Source: Streptomyces netropsis
GTDB lineage: Bacteria > Actinomycetota > Actinomycetes > Streptomycetales > Streptomycetaceae
Assembly (NCBI RefSeq): GCF_014203545.1
Contig: NZ_JACHJG010000001.1
Location: 953,934 to 1,017,933 of the forward strand
Length of the DNA: 64,000 nt
Reading direction: 5' to 3'
Shown: in pieces, positions 48,454 through 57,775 of the stretch
How the letters are laid out: every line of letters starts with the position of its first letter
Numbering within the stretch: the first letter of the stretch is position 1
Made by a program: the position numbers and the translations under genes
Notes under the pieces: generated by a model
Told to the model about the DNA's origin: nothing
Database searches by the model: none
What the model saw: only the letters and a program-made list of their open reading frames with translations

Positions 48454-49395
48454 GTGACGGCCGTCGAATCCCGTCCTGCGGGGGTGCTCGTTGAGAGCCC
48501 CAGCCACCGGCCGTTCGGGGCCCGTGTCAAGGCGTTCGTTGCGTTGACCAAGCCCCGGGTCATCGAGCTGCTGCTCATGACGACCGTGCCGGTGATGTTC
48601 CTCGCCGCGGAGGGCGTGCCCGACCTGTGGCTGGTCCTGGCGACCTGCGTCGGCGGCTATCTGTCGGCGGGCGGCGCGGGCGCGTTCAACATGTACATCG
48701 ACCGCGACATCGACGCGATGATGGACCGCACCTCGCAGCGACCGCTGGTCACCGGCATGGTCTCGCCGCGTGAGTGCCTGGTCTTCGCCTCCGCGCTGAC
48801 CGTCGGGTCGACGGTGTGGTTCTGGTACCTGGTCAACCCCCTGTCGGCGATGCTCTCGCTCGGCGCCTCGCTGTTCTACGTCGTCGTCTACACGATGATC
48901 CTCAAGCGGCGTACCGCGCAGAACATCGTCTGGGGCGGCATCGCGGGCTGCATGCCGGTCTTCATCGGCTGGTCCGCGGTCACCGACTCCGTCTCCTGGG
49001 CCGCCCTCGTCCTCTTCCTCGTCATCTTCTTCTGGACGCCGCCGCACTACTGGCCGCTGTCGATGAAGGTCAAGGACGACTACGAGCGCGTGGGCGTGCC
49101 GATGCTGCCGGTCACCGCGGGCAACAAGGTGGTGGCCCGCCAGATCGTCCTCTACAGCTGGGTGATGGTCGGCGTCTCCCTCTCGCTCCAGCCCCTCGGC
49201 TACACCAGCTGGTTCTACTCGGTCGTCGCGGCCGCGCTCGGAGCCTTCTGGCTCAAGGAGGCGCACGGCCTCCAGGCCCGGGCCAAGGCGGGGATCACGG
49301 GCGCGAAGCTCAAGGAGATGCGGCTGTTCCACTGGTCCATCACCTATGTCTCGCTGCTCTTCGCCGCCGTCGCCGTGGATCCCTTCCTCCACTAG
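48454..49395 (+). CDS. ctaB: Protoheme IX farnesyltransferase (haem O synthase)
   Basis: Polytopic UbiA-type prenyltransferase that adds a farnesyl group to haem B to make haem O for the aa3 oxidase. The 313-residue product has about nine membrane helices, the first Asp-rich motif [15 protein letters not shown], the [10 protein letters not shown] loop and the second one [17 protein letters not shown]. The GTG at 48454 gives the [10 protein letters not shown]-terminus found in other Streptomyces. CtaA, which takes haem O to haem A, is 1.6 kb downstream on the opposite strand. Confidence 0.95.
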   Translation: MTAVESRPAGVLVESPSHRPFGARVKAFVALTKPRVIELLLMTTVPVMFLAAEGVPDLWLVLATCVGGYLSAGGAGAFNMYIDRDIDAMMDRTSQRPLVTGMVSPRECLVFASALTVGSTVWFWYLVNPLSAMLSLGASLFYVVVYTMILKRRTAQNIVWGGIAGCMPVFIGWSAVTDSVSWAALVLFLVIFFWTPPHYWPLSMKVKDDYERVGVPMLPVTAGNKVVARQIVLYSWVMVGVSLSLQPLGYTSWFYSVVAAALGAFWLKEAHGLQARAKAGITGAKLKEMRLFHWSITYVSLLFAAVAVDPFLH

Positions 49396-49399
49396 GGGG

Positions 49400-49419
49400 T
49401 CTGGGGGTCTCCCCCCAGA
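49400..49419 (+). terminator. ctaB terminator
   Basis: TCTGGGGG and CCCCCAGA form an 8-bp stem with a TCTC loop, just after the ctaB stop. Confidence 0.7.
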
Positions 49420-49436
49420 AGGCGCGTACTGGCCGG

Positions 49437-49442
49437 TAGCAT
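49437..49442 (+). promoter_or_regulatory. Candidate leaderless -10 hexamer
   Basis: TAGCAT ends 7 nt before the ATG at 49450, and no ribosome binding site is present, as for several other genes here. Confidence 0.4.
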
Positions 49443-49449
49443 CCTGCTC

Positions 49450-49803
49450 ATGGCAGACACCCTCACGCAGGCCGAAGAGACCGCAATCGACGCCAAGGCG
49501 GCCCGCAAGGCCGCCCGGCTGGCCCGGCAGATCAGCGCGTTCGCCAAGAACCACGGCGGCAGCGCCGAGGGCCAGCTCGCGCACATCGGCCGCGGCACCA
49601 CCCGGATCGCCCTCGTCGGCGCCAACGAGGAGTGGGGCAACCTCGTCGCTCCCTCTTTCGAGATCGCGCGGAAGGCCGCGGAGATCGCCGGGATCACCCT
49701 TCGGGACGACTTCGACGGCGAGATGGCGGCCAAGGTCCGCACCGGTCCGTACGAGTGGACCCGCATGGCCGGCATGCAGCTCGGCGGTCCCAGCAACGGC
49801 TGA
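49450..49803 (+). CDS. Conserved small protein of unknown function
   Basis: A 117-residue soluble protein with an Ala/Lys/Arg-rich helical start (about residues 8-35, KAARKAARLARQISAFAK) and a compact C-terminal half (RIALVGANEEWGNLV, then DDFDGEMAAKVRTGPYEWTRMAG). No known domain is recognised, but the gene appears to belong to this locus in Streptomyces generally. It probably has its own leaderless promoter. A hairpin follows. Confidence 0.7.
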   Translation: MADTLTQAEETAIDAKAARKAARLARQISAFAKNHGGSAEGQLAHIGRGTTRIALVGANEEWGNLVAPSFEIARKAAEIAGITLRDDFDGEMAAKVRTGPYEWTRMAGMQLGGPSNG

Positions 49804-49872
49804 CGGCCGCGGCGCCGCTTGCCCGACGCGGTGCACGCCGCCCACCAGGCCGTTCCCGTGCCGTCATAACTG

Positions 49873-49889
49873 ACGGGCGACTCGCCCGT
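49873..49889 (+). terminator. Short hairpin after the small conserved gene
   Basis: ACGGGCG and CGCCCGT around an ACT loop, 70 nt after the stop codon and followed by TAAA. Confidence 0.5.
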
Positions 49890-49960
49890 TAAACCCCTCG
49901 GAAGCGGCCCCTCGGGCGCCGCGCGGGCGGGGTCGGGCGAGCGGGACGGGGTGGGCGCGA

Positions 49961-51010
49961 ATGGTATACGGCATGCCGCCGCTCGTCGATCAGTACAGCC
50001 ACGGTGCCGTCCACGGCGAACTGGGCCTCGGGGCGTTCGAGACGCATCTCGCGGCGGCCGCCGGATCCACCGGCGCGGCCCCCCGCGGGACGACCTTCTT
50101 CGACAGCCGCGCGGGCCTCGCCGTGCGCCGCTGGTGCCCGCCCCTGCTCGGTCTGGAACCGCACTGCGCCCCGGTCCGCTATCTGGCCAGGCGCCGCGAA
50201 CTGGGCGCCTACCGGGCCGGTCACCTGCTGCTGCGCGGCGCGGGCATCGGGACGTTCCTGCTGGAGGCCGGGGTGCCCAGCGACCTCACCTCCCCCGGGG
50301 AGCTGGCCAGCGCCGCCGCCGGCCGCGCCCACGAGGTGGTCCGCCTCGAACCGCTCGCCGCGCAGGTCGCGGACACCTCCGGCAGCGCCGACTCCTTCGC
50401 CGCCTACCTCGCCGAGGCGCTCTACGCCGCCGCCCAGAACGCCACGGCGTTCGCCTCCGGGGTCCCCTCGTGCGACGGGACTCCGCCCGGCCCGGACGAG
50501 GTCCGCAGGGCCGCCGACCACTGGCTGCGCACCCGCCGCAGGGGCTCCGCACCCGGCGGGCCCGTACTCGGCCGTCATCTGCTGTGGAGCGCCGCCGCCA
50601 CCGGGCTGCCCGTCCAGCTGCACTGCCCTGACCCCCGGCCGCTCGGCCCCTTCCTGCGGGCCACGGCCGGCCTGGGCACGGACCTGGTGCTGCTGCCCGA
50701 TCCCTGGCACCACCGGCAGGCGGCGCAGCTCGCCGCGGTCTTCCCGCACGTCTACGCGGACGTCGGGGCCCGCCCCGAGGAGACGCTGCGCGAGGCGCCG
50801 TTCGGCAAGCTGCTGTTCTCCACCGGGGCGCGGGCGCTGGCGGAGCTGTACGTGGTGGGCGCCCGGCTGTTCGTCCGGGCCATGGAGCGGCTCATGGGCG
50901 ACTGGGTCGCCGACGGCTGGTGCCGGCGCGCGGAGGCGGGGCGGATCGCCTCGCTCGTCGCGGCCGGCACCGCGTGCAGGGTCTACCGGCTGGACGCGGC
51001 GGCCGGCTGA
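49961..51010 (+). CDS. Amidohydrolase-family protein with degenerate metal site
   Basis: A 349-residue member of the FluG-like/amidohydrolase-2 TIM-barrel family: PPLVDQYSHG at the start, AVRRWCPPLLGLEPH, LLWSAAATGLPVQLHC and the C-terminal FGKLLFST...ELYVVGA line up with enzymatic relatives as I remember them. The metal ligands do not: the usual DHHCHG reads DQYSHG, the late SSD motif reads STG, and the central LLHC motif reads LLPD. Only H14 and the H of QLHC remain. It is probably catalytically inactive or has changed function. The ATG at 49973 is an alternative start. Its 3' end overlaps ctaA by 28 bp on the opposite strand. Confidence 0.72.
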   Translation: MVYGMPPLVDQYSHGAVHGELGLGAFETHLAAAAGSTGAAPRGTTFFDSRAGLAVRRWCPPLLGLEPHCAPVRYLARRRELGAYRAGHLLLRGAGIGTFLLEAGVPSDLTSPGELASAAAGRAHEVVRLEPLAAQVADTSGSADSFAAYLAEALYAAAQNATAFASGVPSCDGTPPGPDEVRRAADHWLRTRRRGSAPGGPVLGRHLLWSAAATGLPVQLHCPDPRPLGPFLRATAGLGTDLVLLPDPWHHRQAAQLAAVFPHVYADVGARPEETLREAPFGKLLFSTGARALAELYVVGARLFVRAMERLMGDWVADGWCRRAEAGRIASLVAAGTACRVYRLDAAAG

Positions 51011-51984
51011 AGCGTGTCGTGCCCGCCGGAGGGAGCGGGCACCGAGGCGTGCAGCTCACCGCGGTCCCGCAGTGACAGGAAGACCCGCAGTACGGCGATC
51101 CACACCAGGCAGGAGCCGAGCATGTGGGTGCCCACGAGGAGCTCGGGGGAGTCGTTGACGTACTGCACGAAGCCGATGGTGCCCTGGAGCATCAGCACGC
51201 CGAACAGCTCCACCACCCCGCGGTGGGTCCCGGCCGGCGCCTTCACGGCCCGCAGGACGAACCACAGGGCGACGACCAGACCGAGCACGACGCAGACGAG
51301 GTCCACGTGCAGCTGGGTGATCTCCCGGACGTCCAGCGGGATGCGGTGGACGTCCTTCTTCGCGTCGCCCGCGTGCTTGCCCGAGCCCGTCACCACGGTG
51401 CCGATGACGATCAGCAGGGCGGTCGCGACGACCAGCACCCAGCCGAGCTGCCGCACCGGGCGGGCCACCAGGTCGCGCGGCTCCTCGTCGCCCTCGCTCG
51501 CGCGGCGCCACATCACCACCGCGACCGTCAGCAGCGCGGTGGCCGCCAGGAAGTGCGAGGCGACGATGTAGGGGTTGAGGCCCGTCAGCACCGTGATGCC
51601 ACCGATGATGCCGTTGCTCGCCACCAGCCAGAACTGCGCCCAGCCCAGCCGGGTGAGGCTGCGGCGGCGCGGGGCACGCGCGCGTGCCGCCGTGATGGCC
51701 AGGCCCACGACCGCGCACAGCACGTAGGTGAGCATGCGGTTGGTGAACTCGATGACGCCGTTGATGCCCATCTCGGGCGTCGGCGTCAGGCTGTCTTCGG
51801 TGCAGGTCGGCCAGGTCGGGCAGCCGAGCCCGGACTGGGTGAGCCGGACCGCGCCGCCCGTCACGACGATGATCACGGCCATCACGACGCAGGCGAACGC
51901 GGCCCGCTGGACGAAGCGGGCGGACGGCTGCCAGCGGTCGGCGACGAGCTGGAGGGGGTTCAGCGTTTTCGGCACGGGAGCCAT
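50983..51984 (-). CDS. ctaA: Haem A synthase CtaA (COX15 family)
   Basis: Membrane enzyme that oxidises haem O to haem A for cytochrome aa3 oxidase. The 333-residue product has eight membrane helices. Family motifs include GGAVRLTQSGLGCPTWPTC in the first half with its cysteine pair, the haem-ligand histidine regions FTNRMLTY, SHFLAATALL and THMLGSCLVW, and VTGSGKHAGDA. The ATG at 51984 gives the expected short N-terminal tail; the ATG at 52005 is possible. It is convergent with the amidohydrolase-like gene and overlaps its end by 28 bp. Confidence 0.92.
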   Translation of the reverse strand: MAPVPKTLNPLQLVADRWQPSARFVQRAAFACVVMAVIIVVTGGAVRLTQSGLGCPTWPTCTEDSLTPTPEMGINGVIEFTNRMLTYVLCAVVGLAITAARARAPRRRSLTRLGWAQFWLVASNGIIGGITVLTGLNPYIVASHFLAATALLTVAVVMWRRASEGDEEPRDLVARPVRQLGWVLVVATALLIVIGTVVTGSGKHAGDAKKDVHRIPLDVREITQLHVDLVCVVLGLVVALWFVLRAVKAPAGTHRGVVELFGVLMLQGTIGFVQYVNDSPELLVGTHMLGSCLVWIAVLRVFLSLRDRGELHASVPAPSGGHDTLQPAAASSR

Positions 51985-52072
51985 CGTAAGGGCCCGCTTG
52001 TGCATGGATTCACGAGGGGGGTGCGTGGTGGATTGTCCCTTTGTGATTCCGCTGGTGACAGCGCGTGCGGGG

Positions 52073-52876
52073 CTACTCCCAGCGGAAGAAGCGCGCCGCC
52101 GCGCCGAGCCCGAGGACGGCCCATGCGGCGAGGATCCCCAGGTCGCCCCAGGGCAGGCCCGCGCCGTGCTGGAGGACGTCCCGCAGCCCGTCGGACAGGG
52201 CGGAGATCGGCAGCAGTTCGAGCACGGACCGGGCACCCGCCGGGAACTTGTCCAGCGGCACGATGACCCCGCCGCCGACCAGCAGGAGAAGGAAGACCAG
52301 ATTGGCCGCGGCCAGGGTCGCCTCGGCCTTGAGGGTGCCGGCCATCAGCAGCCCGAGACCCGAGAACGCCGCGGTGCCGAGGACGAGCAGCGCGAGCACG
52401 GAGAGCGGGTTGCCGTGCGGCGACCAGCCGAGCGCGAAGGCGATCACCGTCAGCAAGGCGATCTGGAGGACCTCGGTGACCAGCACCGAGCAGGTCTTGG
52501 CGGTCATCAGCCCCCAGCGCGGCAGCGGGGACGCGCCGAGCCGCTTGAGCACCCCGTAGCGGCGCTCGAAGCCCGTCGCGATGGCCTGCCCGGTGAAGGC
52601 CGTGGACATCACGGCGAGCGCGAGGACGCCGGGGGCGAGGAAGTCCACGGCCTCGCCCTCACCGGTGTCGATGATGTCGACGGCACTGAAGAGGACCAGC
52701 AGGAGGGTGGGGATGACGACGGTCAGCAGCAGCTGCTCGCCGTTGCGCAACAGCATCCGGGTCTCCAGCGCGGCCTGCGCCCGGATCATCCGGACGAGCG
52801 GCGCGGCACCGGGCCTCGGGGCGAAGGTGCCCGTGCCCGTCTCCGGGCTCGTGCCCGCGGTCGTGTCGGTGCTCAT
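52073..52876 (-). CDS. ABC-2 type transporter permease
   Basis: A 267-residue membrane subunit with six helices and the ABC-2 permease pattern (LLRNGEQLLLTVVIPTLLLVLF, then FTGQAIATGFERRYGVLKRLGASPLPRWGL). The first 35 residues are a Thr/Gly/Pro tail. It overlaps the ATPase gene by 4 nt, so the pair forms a drug- or lipid-exporter of the DrrAB type. The substrate is not predictable. The pair lies next to ctaA and sufR; its homologues near the suf locus in other actinobacteria are often present. Confidence 0.9.
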   Translation of the reverse strand: MSTDTTAGTSPETGTGTFAPRPGAAPLVRMIRAQAALETRMLLRNGEQLLLTVVIPTLLLVLFSAVDIIDTGEGEAVDFLAPGVLALAVMSTAFTGQAIATGFERRYGVLKRLGASPLPRWGLMTAKTCSVLVTEVLQIALLTVIAFALGWSPHGNPLSVLALLVLGTAAFSGLGLLMAGTLKAEATLAAANLVFLLLLVGGGVIVPLDKFPAGARSVLELLPISALSDGLRDVLQHGAGLPWGDLGILAAWAVLGLGAAARFFRWE

Positions 52877-53835
52877 GCCCGCAGCTCCTTGCCGGTCAGT
52901 TCCAAGAAGACGTCCTCCAGGGTGTGCCGCTCGACCGCTATGCGGTCCGGCATGACCCCGTTCTGCGCGCACCAGACGGTGACCGTCGCGAGCAGTTGCG
53001 GGTCGACCTTGCCGGTGACCCGGTACGTGCCGGACGTCAGCTCCGCGGCGGCGGAGTCGGCGGGCAGGGCCTTGAGGAGCGAGTCCAGGTCCAGGCCGGG
53101 CCGGCCGCTGAACCGCAGGGTGTTCTCCGCGCCGCCCCGGCACAGCTCCTCCGGGCTGCCCTGGGCGATGACCTTGCCGCCGTCGACGATGGCGACGTCG
53201 TCCGCCAGCTGCTCGGCCTCGTCCATGTGGTGCGTGGTGAGGACGACGGTGACGCCGTCCGCACGCAGCTCGCGCACGAGGTCCCAGGTCGCGCGGCGGG
53301 CCTGCGGGTCGAGGCCCGCGGTCGGCTCGTCGAGGAAGACCAGCTCAGGGCGGCCGACGACGGCCATGGCCAGCGCCAGGCGCTGCTGCTGGCCGCCGGA
53401 TAGCCGCCGGTAGGCCGTGCGCCCGCAGGAGCCGAGCCCCAGGCGGTCGATGAGCGCGTCGACGTCCACGGGGTGGGCGTGCAGGGAGGCGGTGTGGCGC
53501 AGCATCTCCTCCGCGCGCGCCCCGGGGTAGACCCCGCCGCTCTGCAGCATCACGCCGATCCTCGGCCGCAGCGCGGCGGAGTCGGCGACCGGATCGAGGC
53601 CGAGCACCCGGACCGTGCCGGCGTCGGGGCGGCGGTAGCCCTCACAGGTTTCGATGGTGGTGGTCTTGCCGGCCCCGTTGGGGCCGAGCACGGCGGTGAG
53701 GGTGCCGGTGGCGACGGACAGGTCGAGCCCGTCCACCGCGGTCTTCGGGCCGTACCGCTTGACCAGACCGTGGATCTCGACCGCGAGCTCTCGGCCGGGG
53801 GGCCGGGGATCGTCCCCCGGGAAGGCGCTGCGCAT
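52873..53835 (-). CDS. ABC transporter ATP-binding protein (DrrA-like)
   Basis: A 320-residue ATPase that powers the neighbouring ABC-2 permease. It has Walker A GPNGAGKTT (51-59), the signature LSGGQQQR, Walker B LVFLDEPTAGLD and the H-loop TTHHMDEAEQL. The C-terminal 80 residues form the accessory domain typical of daunorubicin-resistance-type ATPases. A TAGACT hexamer ends 7 nt before the ATG and no ribosome binding site is evident, so the mRNA is probably leaderless. It is divergent from sufR. Confidence 0.93.
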   Translation of the reverse strand: MRSAFPGDDPRPPGRELAVEIHGLVKRYGPKTAVDGLDLSVATGTLTAVLGPNGAGKTTTIETCEGYRRPDAGTVRVLGLDPVADSAALRPRIGVMLQSGGVYPGARAEEMLRHTASLHAHPVDVDALIDRLGLGSCGRTAYRRLSGGQQQRLALAMAVVGRPELVFLDEPTAGLDPQARRATWDLVRELRADGVTVVLTTHHMDEAEQLADDVAIVDGGKVIAQGSPEELCRGGAENTLRFSGRPGLDLDSLLKALPADSAAAELTSGTYRVTGKVDPQLLATVTVWCAQNGVMPDRIAVERHTLEDVFLELTGKELRA

Positions 53836-53842
53836 GCCGGGA

Positions 53843-53848
53843 AGTCTA
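53843..53848 (-). promoter_or_regulatory. Candidate leaderless -10 hexamer of the ABC operon
   Basis: TAGACT on the minus strand, 7 nt before the ATG at 53835. Confidence 0.4.
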
Positions 53849-53981
53849 CGAACCCCGAGCCGGTCCGGACCCCGCCGGGGGGCCGCGGAATACCTGACGG
53901 GGTGGCGGTTAGGTAACCCTTAGTGATCAAAACCACCGCCGCGTGGCGAGGGCGAGGCTTGTCCCCTCTCCGGTAATTACG

Positions 53982-53995
53982 CAACAATGGTGTTG
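53982..53995 (+). promoter_or_regulatory. SufR operator CAAC-N6-GTTG
   Basis: CAAC, 6 nt, GTTG, directly overlapping the sufR start codon. This is the 14-bp form reported for the SufR operator of the suf operon in Streptomyces avermitilis, as I recall it. The upstream TAATTA (53974-53979) would be covered or closely flanked by bound SufR. Confidence 0.7.
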
Positions 53996-54780
53996 TGAAA
54001 TACGCGGGCGAGGATCCCCAGGACCCCGCGGCCGAGGCGGCCGCCGGGGCCGAGGCCCTTGCGCACATGCCCGCGCGGGAGGATCAGCGCGCGCACGACG
54101 ATCAGCGGGGCACCCGCAATCGCGTGGCCCGGTCCATCCTCGATCACGGTCCGTCCACCGCGGCCGAGCTGGCCCTGCGGCTGGAGCTCACCCAGGCGGC
54201 CGTGCGCCGCCACCTCGACACCCTCCTCGCCGAGGGCGTCGTGGAGCCCCGCGAGAAGCGCGTCTACGGCGCGCGTACGCGCGGGCGCCCCGCGAAGATG
54301 TTCGCCCTCACCGACTGCGGCCGGGACGCCTTCGACCAGGCCTACGACAAGCTCGCCGGGGACGCTCTGCGCTGGATCGCGCAGGCCGCCGGCGGTGGTG
54401 AGATGGGTGAGGCGGCCGTGGCCGCCTTCGCCCGCGCCCGGATGGCCGCCCAGGCCGAGGGATACCGGGCCGCCCTCGAGGCCGTCGCCCCCGAGGAGCG
54501 GACAGAGGCCCTCGCCAGGGCATTGACCGAGGACGGGTACGCTGCTACAGCGCGTAGCGCACCGGTCGGCGAACAGCTCTGCCAGCACCACTGCCCGGTC
54601 GCCCATGTCGCCGAGCAGTTCCCGCAGCTGTGCGAGGCGGAGACCGAGGTCTTCTCCCGCCTGCTCGGGACTCATGTGCAGCGTCTGGCCACCATCGCCC
54701 ACGGCGACGGTGTGTGCACGACGTTCATCCCCAAGACCACCACAGCATCCACCAGCACGGCCGGGAGGAACCCCGCATGA
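53995..54780 (+). CDS. sufR: Fe-S cluster assembly transcriptional regulator SufR
   Basis: A 261-residue winged helix-turn-helix repressor (about residues 41-95, [22 protein letters not shown]) with a C-terminal cluster-binding set of cysteines: C196-x3-C200-x12-C213 and C241. The holo form is expected to repress the suf operon and the apo form to release it when Fe-S supply falls. The GTG at 53995 is supported by an operator that ends on it. Its stop overlaps the sufB ATG by 4 nt, so the regulator is the first gene of the operon it controls. Confidence 0.92.
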   Translation: MKYAGEDPQDPAAEAAAGAEALAHMPAREDQRAHDDQRGTRNRVARSILDHGPSTAAELALRLELTQAAVRRHLDTLLAEGVVEPREKRVYGARTRGRPAKMFALTDCGRDAFDQAYDKLAGDALRWIAQAAGGGEMGEAAVAAFARARMAAQAEGYRAALEAVAPEERTEALARALTEDGYAATARSAPVGEQLCQHHCPVAHVAEQFPQLCEAETEVFSRLLGTHVQRLATIAHGDGVCTTFIPKTTTASTSTAGRNPA

Positions 54781-56198
54781 CACTCCCCACGGAGACTGCT
54801 CACCCTGAGCTCGAGGGTCTGGGCACGTACGAATACGGCTGGGCCGACTCCGACGCGGCCGGTGCCGCGGCCAAGCGCGGCCTCTCCGAGGAGGTCGTCC
54901 GCGACATCTCGGCCAAGAAGTCCGAGCCGGAGTGGATGTTGAAGCTCCGCCTCAAGGGCCTGCGGCTCTTCGACAAGAAGCCCATGCCGACCTGGGGCTC
55001 GGACCTCACCGGCATCGACTTCGACAACATCAAGTACTTCGTGCGCTCCACCGAGAAGCAGGCCGCTTCCTGGGAGGAACTGCCCGAGGACATCAAGAAC
55101 ACCTACGACAAGCTGGGCATCCCGGAGGCCGAGAAGCAGCGCCTCGTCGCCGGTGTCGCCGCCCAGTACGAGTCGGAGGTCGTCTACCACCAGATCCGCG
55201 AGGACCTGGAGGAGCAGGGCGTTCTCTTCCTGGACACCGACACGGCGCTCAAGGAGCACCCGGAGATCTTCCAGGAGTACTTCGGCACGGTCATCCCCGT
55301 CGGTGACAACAAGTTCGCCTCGCTGAACACCGCCGTGTGGTCCGGTGGCTCCTTCATCTACGTCCCGCCGGGCGTCCACGTCGACATCCCGCTCCAGGCC
55401 TACTTCCGTATCAACACGGAGAACATGGGCCAGTTCGAGCGGACGCTGATCATCGTCGACGAGAACGCCTACGTGCACTACGTCGAGGGCTGCACCGCCC
55501 CGATCTACTCCTCCGACTCGCTGCACAGCGCCGTCGTGGAGATCATCGTCAAGAAGGGCGGCCGCTGCCGCTACACGACCATCCAGAACTGGTCGAACAA
55601 CGTCTACAACCTGGTCACCAAGCGCGCCGTGGCCTACGAGGGCGCGACCATGGAGTGGGTCGACGGCAACATCGGCTCCAAGGTGACGATGAAGTACCCC
55701 GCCGTCTACCTGATGGGCGAGCACGCCAAGGGCGAGACCCTGTCCATCGCCTTCTCCGGCGAGGGCCAGCACCAGGACGCCGGCGCCAAGATGGTCCACA
55801 TGGCGCCGAACACCTCCTCCAACATCGTCTCCAAGTCGGTGGCGCGAGGCGGTGGCCGCACCTCCTACCGCGGCCTCATCGAGATCGGCGAGGGCGCCCA
55901 CGGCTCCAAGTCGAACGTGCTCTGTGACGCCCTGCTGGTGGACACCATCTCCCGCTCGGACACCTACCCCTACGTCGACGTCCGCGAGGACGACGTCTCC
56001 ATGGGCCACGAGGCGACCGTCTCCAAGGTCAGCGACGACCAGCTGTTCTACCTGATGAGCCGCGGTCTGACCGAGTTCGAGGCCATGGCCATGATCGTGC
56101 GTGGCTTTGTCGAGCCGATCGCCCGCGAGCTGCCCATGGAGTACGCCCTGGAGCTCAACCGGCTGATCGAGCTGCAGATGGAAGGCGCGGTCGGCTGA
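54777..56198 (+). CDS. sufB: Fe-S cluster assembly scaffold protein SufB
   Basis: Scaffold subunit on which new Fe-S clusters form in the SufBCD complex. The 473-residue product carries the family beta-helix core with [19 protein letters not shown], the [15 protein letters not shown] motif and the C-terminal [17 protein letters not shown] that is shared with SufD. No intein is inserted, unlike in some mycobacteria. It is translationally coupled to sufR by an ATGA overlap. Confidence 0.97.
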   Translation: MTLPTETAHPELEGLGTYEYGWADSDAAGAAAKRGLSEEVVRDISAKKSEPEWMLKLRLKGLRLFDKKPMPTWGSDLTGIDFDNIKYFVRSTEKQAASWEELPEDIKNTYDKLGIPEAEKQRLVAGVAAQYESEVVYHQIREDLEEQGVLFLDTDTALKEHPEIFQEYFGTVIPVGDNKFASLNTAVWSGGSFIYVPPGVHVDIPLQAYFRINTENMGQFERTLIIVDENAYVHYVEGCTAPIYSSDSLHSAVVEIIVKKGGRCRYTTIQNWSNNVYNLVTKRAVAYEGATMEWVDGNIGSKVTMKYPAVYLMGEHAKGETLSIAFSGEGQHQDAGAKMVHMAPNTSSNIVSKSVARGGGRTSYRGLIEIGEGAHGSKSNVLCDALLVDTISRSDTYPYVDVREDDVSMGHEATVSKVSDDQLFYLMSRGLTEFEAMAMIVRGFVEPIARELPMEYALELNRLIELQMEGAVG

Positions 56199-56263
56199 CG
56201 CCGACACCGCACCACCACCGAGCAGCGAACCCTTTGTGACAGGAAGAGAGCACGACGACAGCC

Positions 56264-57442
56264 ATGGCTGAGAACACTCCCGCCGGCAGCACCACCGACG
56301 GCGCCATCCAGGTGGGCGGGCCGAAGCAGCCCATCGACGCCCGGGTCAGCGCCCCCGCCTCGTACGACGTGGCGGACTTCCCCGTGCCGCACGGCCGCGA
56401 GGAGGAATGGCGGTTCACCCCGCTGGAGCGTCTGCGCGGTCTGCACGACGGCACGGCGGTGGCCGATGGCGGCGTCAAGGTCGAGGTGAAGGCCCCCGAG
56501 GGCGTCACCGTGGAGACCGTCGGCCGGGACGACGCCCGTGTCGGCTCGTCCGGCAAGCCGGTCGACCGGGTCGCCGCCCAGGCGTACAGCTCCTTCGAGA
56601 AGGCCTCGGTCGTCTCGGTCCCCAAGGAGACGGTGCTCACCGAGCCCGTCCGCATCACCGTGCACGGTGAGGGCGGGGTGGCCTTCGGTCACCAGGTCAT
56701 CGAGATCGGTGCCTTCGCCGAGGCCGTCGTCGTCATCGACCACACCGGCGACGCCACCCTCGCCGCCAACGTCGAGTACCTGATCGGCGACGGCGCCAAG
56801 CTGACCGTCGTCTCCGTCCAGGACTGGGACGACTCCGCGGTGCACGTCGCCCAGCACACCGCGCTGGTCGGCCGCGACGCCACCTTCAAGTCCGTGATCG
56901 TCACCTTCGGCGGCGACCTGGTCCGGCTGCACCCCCGGGTCGTCTACGGCGCCCCCGGCGGCGAGGCCGAGCTCTACGGCCTGTACTTCACCGACGCGGG
57001 TCAGCACCAGGAGCACCGCCTCTTCGTCGACCACGACACCCCGCACTGCCGCAGCAACGTCGCCTACAAGGGCGCGCTGCAGGGCAAGGACGCGCACGCG
57101 GTCTGGATCGGTGACGTGCTCATCCGCGCCGCCGCCGAGGGCACGGACACCTACGAGCTCAACCGCAACCTCGTCCTCACCGACGGTGCCCGCGTCGACT
57201 CGGTCCCCAACCTGGAGATCGAGACCGGCGAGATCGTCGGCGCCGGCCACGCCTCGGCGACCGGCCGCTTCGACGACGAGCAGCTGTTCTACCTGATGGC
57301 CCGCGGCATCCCGGCCGACGAGGCACGCCGCCTGGTCGTCCGCGGCTTCTTCGCCGAGCTGGTCCAGCAGATCGGCGTCGCGGACGTCGAGGAGCGCCTC
57401 CTCACCAAGATCGAGGCCGAGCTGGGGGCGTCCGTCGCATGA
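56264..57442 (+). CDS. sufD: Fe-S cluster assembly protein SufD
   Basis: Partner of SufB in the scaffold complex. The 392-residue product ends with the SufB/SufD shared segment (QLFYLMARGIPADEARRLVVRGFF) and has the beta-helix core (DTPHCRSNVAYKGAL). GGAAGAGAG precedes the ATG. It begins 65 bp after sufB and overlaps the ferredoxin-like gene by 4 nt. Confidence 0.96.
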   Translation: MAENTPAGSTTDGAIQVGGPKQPIDARVSAPASYDVADFPVPHGREEEWRFTPLERLRGLHDGTAVADGGVKVEVKAPEGVTVETVGRDDARVGSSGKPVDRVAAQAYSSFEKASVVSVPKETVLTEPVRITVHGEGGVAFGHQVIEIGAFAEAVVVIDHTGDATLAANVEYLIGDGAKLTVVSVQDWDDSAVHVAQHTALVGRDATFKSVIVTFGGDLVRLHPRVVYGAPGGEAELYGLYFTDAGQHQEHRLFVDHDTPHCRSNVAYKGALQGKDAHAVWIGDVLIRAAAEGTDTYELNRNLVLTDGARVDSVPNLEIETGEIVGAGHASATGRFDDEQLFYLMARGIPADEARRLVVRGFFAELVQQIGVADVEERLLTKIEAELGASVA

Positions 57443-57768
57443 CCACCGAAGCCACCTTCGTACGAGCCTGTGGGCTGAGCGAGCTGGAGCAGGACACGCC
57501 CAAGCGTGTCGAGCTCGACGGCACGCCGGTCTCCATCGTGCGCACCGAGGGCGAGGTGTTCGCGATCAACGACATCTGCTCGCACGCGAACGTCTCGCTG
57601 TCGGAGGGCGAGGTGGAGGACTGCGCCATCGAGTGCTGGCTGCACGGCTCCAGCTTCGACCTGCGCACCGGTGAGCCGTCCGGACTGCCCGCCACGCGCC
57701 CCGTCCCCGTATACCCCGTAAAGATCCAAGGGGACGACGTGCTCGTCTCCGTCACCCAGGAGTCCTGA
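57439..57768 (+). CDS. Rieske-type ferredoxin of the suf operon
   Basis: A 109-residue soluble Rieske [2Fe-2S] protein. The ligands are C47/H49 (CSHANVSL) and C66/H69 (CWLHGSSFD). The second cysteine of the first motif found in membrane Rieske proteins is absent, as is usual for dioxygenase-type ferredoxins. It overlaps sufD by ATGA and precedes sufC by 7 bp. It probably supplies electrons to cluster assembly; this role is inferred from conserved position. Confidence 0.92.
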   Translation: MTTEATFVRACGLSELEQDTPKRVELDGTPVSIVRTEGEVFAINDICSHANVSLSEGEVEDCAIECWLHGSSFDLRTGEPSGLPATRPVPVYPVKIQGDDVLVSVTQES

Positions 57769-57775
57769 GTTCCCC

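Noticed and set aside
53909..53927. Iron-box-like sequence starting TTAGGT between the ABC operon and sufR
   Set aside because: Only the left half matches the DtxR/IdeR consensus; the right half does not, so the overall similarity is too low to support an iron box.
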